Below are positions 50,111 through 61,900 of a stretch of 64,000 nucleotides of DNA, one piece after another (the first letter of the stretch is position 1; each line of letters starts with the position of its first letter). The stretch is from the NCBI GenBank assembly GCA_014529385.2, contig CM043958.1:90853025-90917024 (forward strand), read 5' to 3'. Source of the DNA: Adiantum capillus-veneris. Its lineage: Eukaryota > Streptophyta > Polypodiopsida > Polypodiales > Pteridaceae. The position numbers were made by a program, and so were the translations under genes. The notes beneath the pieces were generated by a model. That model saw nothing but the letters and a program-made list of their open reading frames with translations, was not told the origin of the DNA and made no database searches.

Positions 50111-51503
50111 TTTATCTCGTATCCCTAATGGCAAAGCTCCTACGGGGGTTGATGATGAATTGCCTGATACTCCTTTGTTCATTGTTGAGACAATGCCTGA
50201 ATGGAGTGAAAAGATTGTTAACTTCTTAGTTAATGGTTTTCCACCCAAAGAACTGCGAAAAGATATAGTTCGAAAATTAATCAAGGAATGCGAACCCTAT
50301 TGCTTACTGGCTGGAACTCTCTATAAGAGAGGAAAAGATGATGTTCTTAGACGCTATGCCCGCGAGGATGAGTATTTATATATTCTACAAGAGGCACACA
50401 TGGGTGTAGCTGGTGGTCACTTTGCAGGAAAGTTGACCGCTCGAAAGATCTTACAGTCAGGCTATTGGTGGCCCACTATGTTTAAGGATGCATCACTTTT
50501 TGCAAAGGGATGTGATGAATGCCAACGCTTCAACAAGCCACAAAGAAGGGATAGGATGCCTCTACATCCCATCAAGGTAACCTAACCATTTGAAAAGTGG
50601 GGCTTAGACTTTGTAGGACCGATTAGTCCGGCTGCACGTAACACACAATCACGATATATCATTGTGGCTACCGACTATGTAACCAAATGGGCTGAAGCAA
50701 AAGCAACACGAAAGGCGGATGCAAAAACAATAGCTAAGTTCCTCTTTGAGAACATTATCACACGTTTTGGATGCCCCTTTGAACTTGTGAGTGACAATGG
50801 AACTCATTTTATAAATGAAGTAATAAAAGAACTCACATCAAACTTCATGATATCTCACCACAAGTCTACGCCCTATTATCCCCAAGCAAATGGCCAAGCT
50901 GAGAGTACCAACAAAACTCTCATCTCCATTTTGACAAAGACAGTCGAAGCTCATCGCACTGATTGGGACCTAAAGCTTACATCAGCTTTATGGGCTTATT
51001 GTACTGCGTATAAAGTTGCTATTAATTGCACACCGTTTAAGATGGTGTATGGTCAAGAAGCAGTTATTCCATGGGATTTTGTCATTCCTAGTCTTTGAGT
51101 AGCTTCTCAAGAAGGTTGGGATGGTAACCCCTTAGTGGAGCGATTATATATCCTGGAAAGGCTAGATGAAGAAAGGCAATTAGCTGTGCAAAATGCTCTA
51201 GTGGAGAAGGATAGGAGAAAGAAGTGGTTTGATAGCCATTTAAAGGATAAAGACATCAAGGTTGGTGATAAAGTTCTTATGTACGGGGTACGTAATGAAA
51301 AGAAGAATTTGAAATACGTTGGTAAGGGACCATATCGAGTGTGTGAAATTACTCCGCAAAGTACCATTCGTGTGGAGACTCTAGATGGAGTTGAAACCAT
51401 TGGATTCCTTAATGGGAGTAAATTCAAAAGATATTATGATCCTCTAAGCCAGCAAGAGTTGCAAGCCATCCATCAAAAGAAGGCTGCTAAGGAACAAGCA
51501 TAG
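50111..51503 (+). pseudogene. Gypsy-A integrase
   Basis: In the second frame: zinc-binding module (H in AHMGVAGGHF, CDECQRFNK, about 50395-50530). A TAA at 50583 interrupts the start of the core, which reads WGLDFVGPI (first D), SDNGTHF (second D, about 50800) and ANGQAESTNK (E, about 50895). The DDE set is complete. A TGA at 51096 splits core and C-terminus. The C-terminal part has a short basic/β region (GDKVLMYG, KYVGKGPYRVCEI) of the GPF/Y kind and no chromodomain. It ends at TAG (51501-51503), directly followed in frame by an Arg-rich linker and a second protease-like domain. Confidence 0.9.
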
Positions 51504-52822
51504 CTTAAAAAAATCCAAGCAAGAGTTGAGGCTCGAGAACGACGACAACGTCTTAGACGCCAACGAGAGGCTAATCTGGGAATCACGCAAGCATTTTTCG
51601 AGGACACAGATGACGACTCATTAGAATCTGAGCCACCCCTACGACACCCAATTGAGCTAAATAGCCCCTATGGGAAAGTACTATACAATGCCTTATTAGA
51701 TACGGGAGCTAAACACAATTTGTTATCCTATGGAGTTTGGTGTCAATTAGGGAAACCGACCCTATCCTCGAGTACGATGCAAGTCAAGGGCATTAATAAA
51801 AAGAAAACTGCTATTCTTGGAGTCCTTCAGACCCCTGTTGTCTATGGCAATGGAAGCATAGTGCAGAGGTTTCTAGTCATGCCCGCAGGAGCTATGGAAG
51901 GCAACGTAAACCTGGGACGCACGTGGATGTTGGCAACCAAATGCACTATTGACTGGAATACTGGTAGTGTCACGACGCGACCACCGACTCTTACCCCTAT
52001 CATTCAAGCAAAGTCACCTACGTTGCAAACTCTAGCAAAGTTGAAGGATAGCCAACATTCACAAGCCAAGGTGATTAACTCGTCTTTGCCGGCTACCCAT
52101 GAATCTAGCACTTCAACACTTGTAGTTGCAGCAAGCAGTAATATTGCAAGTACTCAACCTGCATGACCTAAGAGTACATATCAATGGGTCCCCAAGGCCT
52201 TACTTCCAACTACCTCAACCCTCCCATCCATTCCAAGAAAAAATTTCCCGGGAAAACCAAGAGCGCGCCCTAGGAGAGTCAAGACCAAATCATTCCAAAA
52301 CAGCTATTAGAAGCCCAAGGCTACTATGATGGAAATGAGCAAATTTGGGTACCTAAACATAAAATGTGTCCTTACCTATCGACAAAAAACCCCTATGAGT
52401 CAAACAGTGTAACGCTAAAGCCAATGGCAGACTGTGGGAAGGGAAAGATCACAGAATTCTACACACCTAGTCCAGAGCTAGTTTGGGCTCCAAGGCAAAA
52501 CCAATTTATTCCACCTAGCTCAGGAAGGGGGGAGTTCCATAAAGCTTCTAGCTCCTCATGTAATACATCCATAGAGGTAAAAGCTTCTACACAGCCTCCA
52601 TCTATAGTAGTGGACCTCCATGAAGCTACAAAAGAATCCACACCTCCCAGTGTTCAAGAATCACCTGATGAACCACTTCAAGTTCGATCCTGGGAGAGTA
52701 CCTTACCACCCTTGCAACTTGACGAGGCACCTAGGGTAATAGAAAACTACTGGCAAAAATCATCACCTATTACCAACTGGAACAATTGGTTTCAAAGGGT
52801 GACATCATTTCAAACGGTATGA
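51504..52822 (+). pseudogene. Gypsy-A second retropepsin-like domain (PR2) and C-terminal extension
   Basis: Same frame as integrase, separated by a single TAG. After an Arg-rich segment (RVEARERRQRLRRQRE) and an acidic patch (EDTDDDS), the sequence shows LYNALLDTGAKHNLLSYGVW, with the canonical retropepsin D-T-G-A at 51699-51710. A flap-like region and NLGRTWMLATKCTIDW (about 51909-51955) stand where ILGRPWL-type motifs lie in retropepsins. Length from active site to the second motif (about 70 residues) fits a retropepsin monomer. A TGA at 52164 and a frame shift near 52300 precede a Ser/Pro-rich extension ending at 52822. A protease after integrase in gypsy elements is not something I know as standard. 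Alternative: a captured host aspartic-protease-like domain. Confidence 0.65.
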
Positions 52823-52829
52823 TCTACCC

Positions 52830-52932
52830 AAGGAAGAGGGGAGTGTTTGTGGACATCCATCATTCACTTGCTTCCCTCTCAACCTTTCTCCTTGACCTCT
52901 TAATCTCCGATCTTAGGGAATGTATATATAAA
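52830..52932 (+). promoter_or_regulatory. Polypurine-like tract and TATA box before the 3' ORF
   Basis: AAGGAAGAGGGGAG (52830-52843) is followed at once by TGTTTGTGG, and TATATATAAA stands at 52923-52932, 136 bases before the ATG of the acidic ORF. This looks like either a relic polypurine tract and LTR start, or an internal promoter for the downstream ORF. Confidence 0.4.
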
Positions 52933-53067
52933 GCCTTATACTCACAAAAACAAGAAAAAAAGTAAAAGAGCAAGAGCCATAACACAAATCATAAAGACAA
53001 ATTATGCACAAGAACACGACCCTTGTAATATTTGCACTCTAACCATCATCTATTTGCGTGTACATAT

Positions 53068-53490
53068 ATGGCTAGTATGCTAGATTCATCCACTTCTGGC
53101 TTGGGTGAGAGGTACCCTCGTTACTTTTCACAAATATTTCACATGGTCTTTCCAGTGCTTGCATGTGAATGGGATTTGATAGGTATGCTAGCATGTGAGA
53201 GGAATTTTGAGGAGTTGGAATGGCTGATACGTCTCTTGACCACGTCTGATCCATACTTAGTAGAGAGCGTTTCTCCCATTGCACAAGCCTACCCTTTTGA
53301 CCAAGATGACTATAGGCGTCTAGTGATCTTCTTAGTAAACATGGGCACCTATGATGAAGAAGAAAATTTACACGACTACACGGATGGCACATATGGTCTC
53401 ATGGATGATGACTTTGTTTATCTCGACGACGAAGATAGGGGTTTAGCCTTAGGGTTTCCCCCCAACCTCTACAATATCCTATTCCCTTGA
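53068..53490 (+). CDS. Gypsy-A 3' acidic ORF, 140 aa, unknown function
   Basis: Intact ORF between pol and the 3' LTR, from ATG (53068, MASMLDSSTSG) to TGA at 53490. The middle is hydrophobic/aromatic with helical character ('MLACERNFEELEWLIRLL'), and the C-terminal third is strongly acidic (DEEENLHDY, MDDDFVYLDDEDRG). No signal peptide or clear membrane helix, so nothing marks it as an envelope. It lacks stops although pol has about ten, hinting at recent constraint or simply short length. Extra ORFs at this position are known in Athila and some Tat elements. I cannot match it to any family. Confidence 0.5.
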   Translation: MASMLDSSTSGLGERYPRYFSQIFHMVFPVLACEWDLIGMLACERNFEELEWLIRLLTTSDPYLVESVSPIAQAYPFDQDDYRRLVIFLVNMGTYDEEENLHDYTDGTYGLMDDDFVYLDDEDRGLALGFPPNLYNILFP

Positions 53491-54848
53491 CTCTCTAGGG
53501 GGGGTGCAAATAATTAGGTTAGGGTTCCTTATGTTTTTTGTTGTGTTCAATAAGTGTTGGTACCTTTTTCCACTAATGTGCCTCCTGGAGGTATTCCTTT
53601 TGTTTCCTAGTGTGTACAGGAGCATGTTGCTATTGGTAGGATTTGGACCTTCATGGAATCTTTATCTCGACTCACTCTTCAAATCAAGCGCGACCATCGA
53701 CACAAACAGGTGTTTCTTGTCCATTAGTATTGCCCCTTATCTTTTTTACATCTATGATTGTCATCTTTAATTGTGATTGGTAGCCTAATATTCACCGCAT
53801 TTGCTTAGTATCAAACATTTAATTCAATGTAATTTTTTGTCATAATCACTTGTCTAGGTTTAAAAATCAAGCAGTCCGACAAACTAGTTTGACCAAGTTA
53901 GGTGTTAGAAATCTTCTCTTAATACCATGGGGAATGCCTTCCTAATAATTAATGGTTACTTAGGTTCTTAATCCGATTTAGGCAGCATTGTGTGAAATGT
54001 ACTAGGGCTTTCTAGTGGGCTTGACCCTATTGACCTTTAACTTAAGTATTATAAAGGGAGTTTACTAGTGTGATGAGCCTGGGGAGGTGTATCAGTGTTA
54101 TATGACCCCCCAAAGTTACAAAATTAAAATGTTGAAAATGAACAAACAAAAAATCAAAGTGCCACACTGTAAAATCTTAAGCGGGAAGAGAAATCTACTT
54201 GATTTGGTACTTCACTCACATGTATTGCCTATCGTACTAGAGCCCTAGAGGTTCCCCGTATGGGCGCTTTTACTTGAAAAGCAAAAAACCCAAGGCATAC
54301 AAAATAAGCACACACATCAAAATTGAATCACTGTGAAAAGACTTTGGGGGGTCAAAGAAAAAGTAATCAATCAGGCGATGATTTCATGAGAAATTCCTTT
54401 TATGGTAGCTTAACTACAGGGTCTTCTAGATATAGCCACTAGTCAGCCCTCGAACATGAATACTTGGCTCTCGCGATTAAACAACTTAATTGACCACAGA
54501 AAATTAAGAAGCTTACCCATGGTATTAATATTCGATCTCTAGTGCCTTTCGACCGTCAAATTAGCGACCCCAGACTTGTTTAATTTTTTACCTTTACATC
54601 TGTTTATGCATTTGATTACATTGCAATTTAATGTTCATTGCTGACAAATTGTTTGAAATTCTTTTACCAATCAATTTGTCTACCTAAAACTGCATATGCT
54701 TTTTAATCACTTATGAGAATGCAATTACTGTGCCAATGTTGTTTGATTTTGCAGTGACTGAAGAAGGCTAAGGACATTCATCTCAAATGCTCTTCCACCT
54801 TGACGAACGAACTTCAACTCAATAGCTTCCGAGGATGGAATCTACATC
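53491..54848 (+). other. Gypsy-A 3' non-coding region
   Basis: AT-rich, stops in all frames apart from a short ORF at 53504-53770 without recognisable features. From 54388 it matches bases 1-477 of the window. Ends at the polypurine tract (54849-54859). Confidence 0.7.
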
Positions 54849-54861
54849 AGGAAGGGGGGCA

Positions 54862-55457
54862 TGTTAACCCTCACAGCTCACGGACACCCCATCACCTACG
54901 ACGGACGTGTATTATGTATTTGGTAGAGTCAGGACCGGGCTTGTCGGACCAATAGGAAAAGGGTAAGAGTGATCGCCGATGAGAGGCGCACTCTAACTGG
55001 GACATTCAAGGGATTAGTTGGCTAAGCATGGGCGCCCAAGTGTGAATGGGGTGAGCTCATATAAAAGCCAACTAAACCTAAAATTCACTCATTCTCTCAT
55101 TTGTGCAATAGAAGAGTGCTCTTGCTCCATCTCCATCTCCATCCTCTTCTTCTTCACCTCCTTGTGTGTGTGTGTGTATGTGTATGTGAGAGAGATAGAG
55201 AGAGAGGGAGAGTGTGTGTGCGATCGAGCATTACGAAGGCACGACGGCGGCGAAGCGGTTGAGCGCGGCACGACTGTAGCTTCTTCTTCATCGCGGCGAG
55301 GAATCCACCATGAAGGCGAGCGTAGAGCGGTGAGTGACACACCCTTTGCTCTCTTGAGCTTGCTAGATTAGTCTTGTTGTGTGCTTGGAACCATTTGTGG
55401 CTCGCACACGGAGTATCGGCAAGTCCCTTGCTTCGACAGTGCGGCAAGGAGCGCACA
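54862..55457 (+). repeat. Gypsy-A 3' LTR
   Basis: 596 bp, TGTTAACC to GCGCACA, TATA box at 55060-55066, adjacent to the polypurine tract. Confidence 0.92.
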
Positions 55458-56275
<818 letters not shown>

Positions 56276-56364
56276 AATGAAAAAAAAAGTTCGCTCCAGA
56301 AGCTTTCTCTAGAAGCTTTTCAATCTCTCTCTCTCTCTCTAAGCAAGTCTCATCCACACTTACT

Positions 56365-56400
<36 letters not shown>

Positions 56401-56697
56401 AAGAGAGAGGGGAGAGGGAGAAAATGAAAAAAAAGGTTTGCTCCAAAAGCTCACTCTAGAAGATTTTGGAGAAAGCTATGAAACGCAAGCAAAAAGAGAG
56501 AAAAAACTCACTTCAAAGCTTGATTCAAAAGCTCTCTCCGTATCAATCCCCCTCCGTGGTCAAAGGTCTTTGGCTTTGATGCATGATGCTTCTCTCATTA
56601 AGGTGCAACTTCTTCCACACGCTGGCACATGAGATCCTCTCTTTCTTTCTCTCGCACCCTCTCATACTCAGATTGAAGAGAAGATGGGAACATTTTT

Positions 56698-57065
56698 ACT
56701 CTATGTAAAGCCTTGTCTTGTAGTTAAACATGAAAGACATTATTGGAATTTGAAAGAAAGTTTGTAAGCCTTCTTCCACAAAAGTGAGCTTTTCAACAAT
56801 AAAGTCCTCTAAAATGATCTCTCCTCCTGAACAAGTAGGCTTAGCACCATATGAGACCCCTCTTTAATTGGTAGTCCCTTGACTCTATGTAAAGCCTTGT
56901 CTTGTAGTTAAACATGAAAGACATTATTGGAATTTGAAAGAAAGTTTGTAAGCCTTCTTCCACAAAAGTGAGCTTTTCAACAATAAAGTCCTCTAAAATG
57001 ATCTCTCCTCCTGAACAAGTAGGCTTAGCACCATATGAGACCCCTCTTTAATTGGTAGTCCCTTG
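56698..57065 (+). repeat. Exact 184-bp tandem duplication
   Basis: The unit starting ACTCTATGTAAAGCCTTGTC occurs twice, offset by exactly 184 bases, with no difference that I can see. No coding content. Confidence 0.95.
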
Positions 57066-58164
57066 ACTCTTCTTCTTGTGCTCTGTGAGCCATCCTCTTC
57101 CTTATAGCTTATCAACACCCTCTTTATAGTGCTACCTCAGCTCGCCTCTCCTTGAATCCTCCCAACAGTAATCTTTCAGCCCCCTTGTTGAACTACCCCT
57201 TGGAAATCACGACCTCTCGTGGTCCTTGAGAGGTTACTCGATCTATGACTTGTCCCACCTATTTCTGTGCAACTCATATTTTTCTCCCTCCCCTCTCAAC
57301 TAGACATTTCCCCTGATTTTTTGCCCCGTCTTGTTGTTTTCCAGTCGGCCATCCTTCTTGAACCGGATCTCAACTCCCTCCCTCTCTAACAACTTCCACC
57401 TCAACGTCTTCTTGACATGGCCCACCCTCATGCACTAAATGGCCACGATCCACCACTTCAACTACTTTATATTTCCACAACCATTCACCTTCTTCTTTAG
57501 CAGTTGACTACATCCTTGGAGTACTGAGAGTTGCCCGAGTCAGGGAGATGTCCTTCGCTTTTCCTTGTGGTGCAGCTCCTCTCGTATTGACGCCCCCTAA
57601 ATTGTGTGTGGCATCCTCTTCATGCTGCTATGGATCAAGCCTGCGTGATGGTCATAAGCACAATGATTCTACCACCCATACTCCTTCCCTTTCTTTGCTT
57701 TGGCACCCCTTCTCCATGGTGATGGCTCCATGTGCACACCTTCCTTGTAATCATTGTAGACGACTTCAAAAATTCATTTTCACTACCTTTTAATTCTTCA
57801 AACACGGGTTCATTCCCACCAAGCCTTGCCCACTTTAGAAATTTCATGAGGGGATCACATGGACCAAAGGATCACCAAGCACAGCATGTTACTCCAATAG
57901 ACTCTAGCTAGCAATCCCCTCCATTGGTTCCACCTCCAAATATTGTCATACAATCCAAAAAGCATATTCATGAGAATCCAAATTGGCATGCACTAGTGGA
58001 TTCCAGATCGATGACCATCTTTGTGAAGAGACTAGGCACATGATGACCTTATTGATGTAGGTAATTCTTGGAGCCCCAATTGGGATGCTATATCCAAATG
58101 CCTTTGCAAAAGCTGACCTCAAACATGCTCCAACAACTACGATATTTCATATGTGCTTGATGAT
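57066..58164. other. Unassigned spacer, no gene supported
   Basis: Pyrimidine-rich sequence. The ORFs at 57548-57793 (+) and 57847-57635 (-) lack recognisable domains. This is the left flank of Copia-1. Confidence 0.4.
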
Positions 58165-58883
58165 TGTTAAGTATGGAGCCTGATTTACCCCTTGTAATTT
58201 TCTGTGGTAAAAGCGCACATTTGTAAGGCCCCCATTATGAGGAGAAGCCATCGTGCGTGAAGGAAAATCACTCACCGGAAACCACAATTTTCACAATCAC
58301 TTCCCCCCCCCCTTGCTGGAATATTCCTTTTCGCCGGAATATTATGGCCGGACGACGACCGAAAAGTGGTCGGAAATCGACCGGTTGGCTGGCCGGTGGT
58401 CGGAAGTCAATGGCCGGTGGCCGAATTCAATGGCCGATGGTCGAATTCAAAAGCGGATTTTTCTACACAAGGACGGCCACACATGGGCGGATTGGAGGGT
58501 CCGATTTGGACTTATTCAAGGACAGCTACACATGGCTACCTCTCATGAGACAGGGCAACCCTTTTGGCCTATAAAAGGAGGCCATTTCTACACACATTTC
58601 ATAGTGTGAAGTTGATGCAACAAGGTGAGTGTGAGGTGGTGAGAGTGAAGCAAGGCGGGAGCTCCATAAAGGGTATAATCCCTTTGTAAACTACTTCTTG
58701 TTTTGAAGTACTAAAGCCATTGAGTGGCTGCTTTCCTGTGGACGAAGCCCACATTGGGTGAACCAGGTATATCGTGTGTACTCTCTCTCTCTCTCTAATC
58801 TATAATCTCGTGTATGTAAATCTGTCTCTCTCCATTAAATAATCTACTCAATTATCTATTTAGCTACGCCTTATTTCCTAACA
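58165..58883 (+). repeat. Copia-1 5' LTR
   Basis: 719 bp, TGTTAAGTATGG to TTTCCTAACA, TATA box TATAAAAG at 58570-58577. Compared with the 3' LTR it lacks ~40 bp near 58295. Contains degenerate TGGCCGGTGGTCGGAAGTCA units (58375-58445). Confidence 0.92.
58570..58577 (+). promoter_or_regulatory. Copia-1 LTR TATA box
   Basis: TATAAAAG within TTTTGGCCTATAAAAGGAGG, conserved in all four Copia-1 LTRs (13281-13288 complement, 18833-18840, 63379-63386). Confidence 0.65.
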
Positions 58884-58885
58884 AC

Positions 58886-58897
58886 TGGTATCAGAGC
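58886..58897 (+). other. Copia-1 primer-binding site
   Basis: TGGTATCAGAGC, complement of the initiator-Met tRNA 3' end, two bases after the LTR. Confidence 0.9.
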
Positions 58898-58956
58898 AAG
58901 GTTTGCTCATAGCTAAATTATCCCAAGGAAAGAATTCCTTGAATTGAGTGGGAGTT

Positions 58957-61900
58957 ATGGCGGAGGAAGGGAAGCTCAAGATTGAGAATTTCAACAACAA
59001 AAACTACCAACATTGGAAGATGCAGATTGAAGACTATCTCTACCAGAAGGACCTCTATTTGCCACTAGGCGGTCTTGCAAAGAAGCCCGCAACGATGGCA
59101 CATGAATCATGGATTGTCCTTGATCGAAAGGCATCGGCAACAATCCGGTTAAGCTTAGCGTCAACGGTGGCCTTCAATGTTTCGGAGATGAAGACCACGA
59201 AGGACTTGATGAAGTCAGTTGACGGCTTCTACGAGAAACCATCGGCATCCAATAAGGTATTTCTTATGAAGTGCTCGTTCAATCTAAAGATGGCAGAGCA
59301 TGGTTCAGTTGCAGAACACCTAAATGACTTTAACACAAACATAAGTCAACTTTGATCGATGAAAATCAATTTCGATGACGAAGTGCGAGCTCTCCTTATA
59401 CTATCATCTCTACCGGATAGTTGGGACAACCTTGTGATGGCTGTAAGTAAGTCTATTTCTGGCACAAATACTCTTAAGTTTGATGATGTTGTGGGTGTTC
59501 TCCTAAGCGAGGAAATACGAAGGAGAAGCACAGGAGAATCATCAAGTGCTGCACTGTCAATAGAAACAAGAGGAAGGCCTAAGGAGAGGTTCAAAAACCA
59601 AAAGGGTCGTGATCGCTCAAGGCGGAGCAAGTCACGCACAAAGTCAGTTCTTGAATGTTGGAACTGTGGCAAGAAGGGCCACGTCAAGAAGGATTGCTAG
59701 TCCAAGAAGAAAAAGGAGTCAGAGTCTCAAGACAACAAGCCAACATCGGAGGCCAATGTGGCAGGGAAAGTAGAACAAGATGCTCTAATTCTCTCATTAG
59801 ACAATGTGTCTAATTCCTGGATAGTAGATTTCGGGGCTTCATTCCATGCGACACCACACAAGCAACATTTCCAAGACTACACCAAAGGTAATTTTGGGTA
59901 TGTATACTTGGGAGATGATGAAGCTTGTGAGATTGTCGGTAAAGGTACAGTTTCTGTCAAAACTGCTAATGGAAATGAATGGAAGCTTAAAGATGTTAGG
60001 CATGTTCCTTCTCTTCGCAAAAATTTGATCTCTACGGGACAATTGGACGATGAAGGTCACAACATTGCATTCGGAAACAAACGGTGGAAGATCTCAAAGG
60101 GATCTTTGGTGGTTGCCAAAGGAGAAAAGGTCGGTACACTTTACTTGTGTACTATTAGCACGCAACCTCCAGCTTGTGCAGCAACTACAGAAGTTGACAG
60201 TGCAGTGTGGCACTACCGGCTTGGGCATATGAGTGCCAAAGGAATGCAAATCCTTCAAACAAAGAAGCTTCTACCAGGTTTGAAAGAAGTGGACTTAGAG
60301 TTCTGTGAAGATTGTGTTTATGGTAAACAAAAGAGGGTGAAATTTCAAAAATCAAGAAATGAAAGAAAAAATAAAAAACTTGAGTTGGTTCATTCTGATG
60401 TTTGGGGTCCTGCAAGTACACCATCACTTGGTGGCTCATTGTATTATGTAACATTCATAGACGATGCAACTAGAAAAACATGTGTTTATGTCATGAAGAA
60501 TAAGTCCGATGTATTTTCCATATTTCAAAGATGGAAAGCCTTTGTGGAGAATGAAACATGTACCAAGGTTAAATGCCTCAGATCCGACAATGGAGGTGAA
60601 TATTGCAGCCAAGCTTTTGAAAGCTTTTGTGCTAGCAATGGCATTCGGAGGCAAAGGACAACCCCAAGGACACCTCAACAAAATGGGTTTTCGGAAAGGA
60701 TGAACATGACATTCATGGAGGGAGCACGAAGCATGCGGCTACATGCTGGCCTACCGCTTGAGCTTTGGGCGGAAGCTGTAAGTACGTCTATGTACTTAAT
60801 CAATCGGTCACCCTCAACGACATTGGATGGTGGAGTTCCGGAAGAGGCATGGACAGGTAAACCAGTGAATTATGCATTTCTCAAAGTGTTTGGGTGTGAG
60901 GCTTTCATGCACATAGATAGAAGCCTAAGATCAAACCTAGATGCAAAGTCCAAAAAGTGTTTCTTCATTGGCTATGGAGAAGGTGACTTTGGGTATCGCC
61001 TATGGAATCTTGAAGATGGTAAAAGCTTAAGGAGTAGGGATGTAATTTCTTTTAAAAAAAATATGTACAAAGATTACTTGGAAAGAAATCAAACAAAAGA
61101 AACAGGTGATGAGTACATGGAGCTTGAGGACGGTGAAGACTCAAGGATTGCAAACGGTGACAATGTGCAACAACGTCAACCAAATGAGGAGCCTCAACCT
61201 ATTCCCCGAAGATCTACAAGAGCAAGTAGACCTCCAGAAAGGTTTGTTCCTTCCTTTAACCATCTCTTGATCTCAGATTCTGGAGAGCCGGAATCATACG
61301 AAGAAGCTATGAAACATGAATCCAAAGAAGAATGGACGAAGAGCATGCAAGTGGAGATGGACTCACTACATCGCAACCAAACATGGGAATTGGTTGAGTT
61401 GCCTAAAGGTAAGCGGGCACTTCAAAACAAATGGGTGTACAAGGTGAAGGAAGAAGAAGGTGGGAAGAAAAGGTAGAAGTCTAGGCTTGTGGTAAAAGGT
61501 TTTTCTCAAAAGAAAGGTATTGACTTCAATGAAATATTTTCTCCTGTTGTAAAAATGAACTCAATTAGACTTGTCTTAAGCCTTGTGGCTGCTCATGATC
61601 TAAATCTCGAGCAAATGGATGTAAATATGGCATTCCCTCACTGTGACTTAGAGGAGGAAATCTACATGCTTCAACCAAAGGGGTATGAAGTAAAAGGTAA
61701 GGAGAAAATGGTTTGCAGATTAAAGAAGAGCTTGTATGGTTTAAAGCAAGCATCAAGACAATGGTACTTGAAGTTTGATCGATGGATGTTGGATCATGGA
61801 TTCACAAGATGCAACTCGGATCACTGCGTCTACACGAAGAATTTGGGAGATGGGAAATTCATCATCCTAATGTTATATGTTGATGACATGTTGATTGCAA

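Larger units (their letters stand above)
41583..55457 (+). mobile_element. Gypsy-A: complete 13.9-kb gypsy element with extra protease domain
   Basis: LTRs of 599 and 596 bp (41583-42181, 54862-55457), an Asp-tRNA-type primer site, long leader, gag-pro-pol, 3' ORF, and polypurine tract AGGAAGGGGGG (54849-54859). By eye the LTRs differ at about a dozen sites outside the microsatellite, nearly all transitions, so the insertion is fairly young. The gag to PR1-RT-RNase H stretch lies in one frame from about 44865 to 49970, then one shift leads to a second frame to 52166, with about ten premature stops. RT wording (FLDGYSCYNQI, HGVILGHIVS) fits the Ogre/Tat/Athila group, lacking a chromodomain. 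The flanks CTCTT and CTCTC are an imperfect target duplication in CT-rich DNA. Confidence 0.92.

Noticed and set aside
53068-53490. Envelope gene in Gypsy-A
   Set aside because: No signal peptide, no clear transmembrane helix, no glycosylation-rich ectodomain; it is small and acidic.
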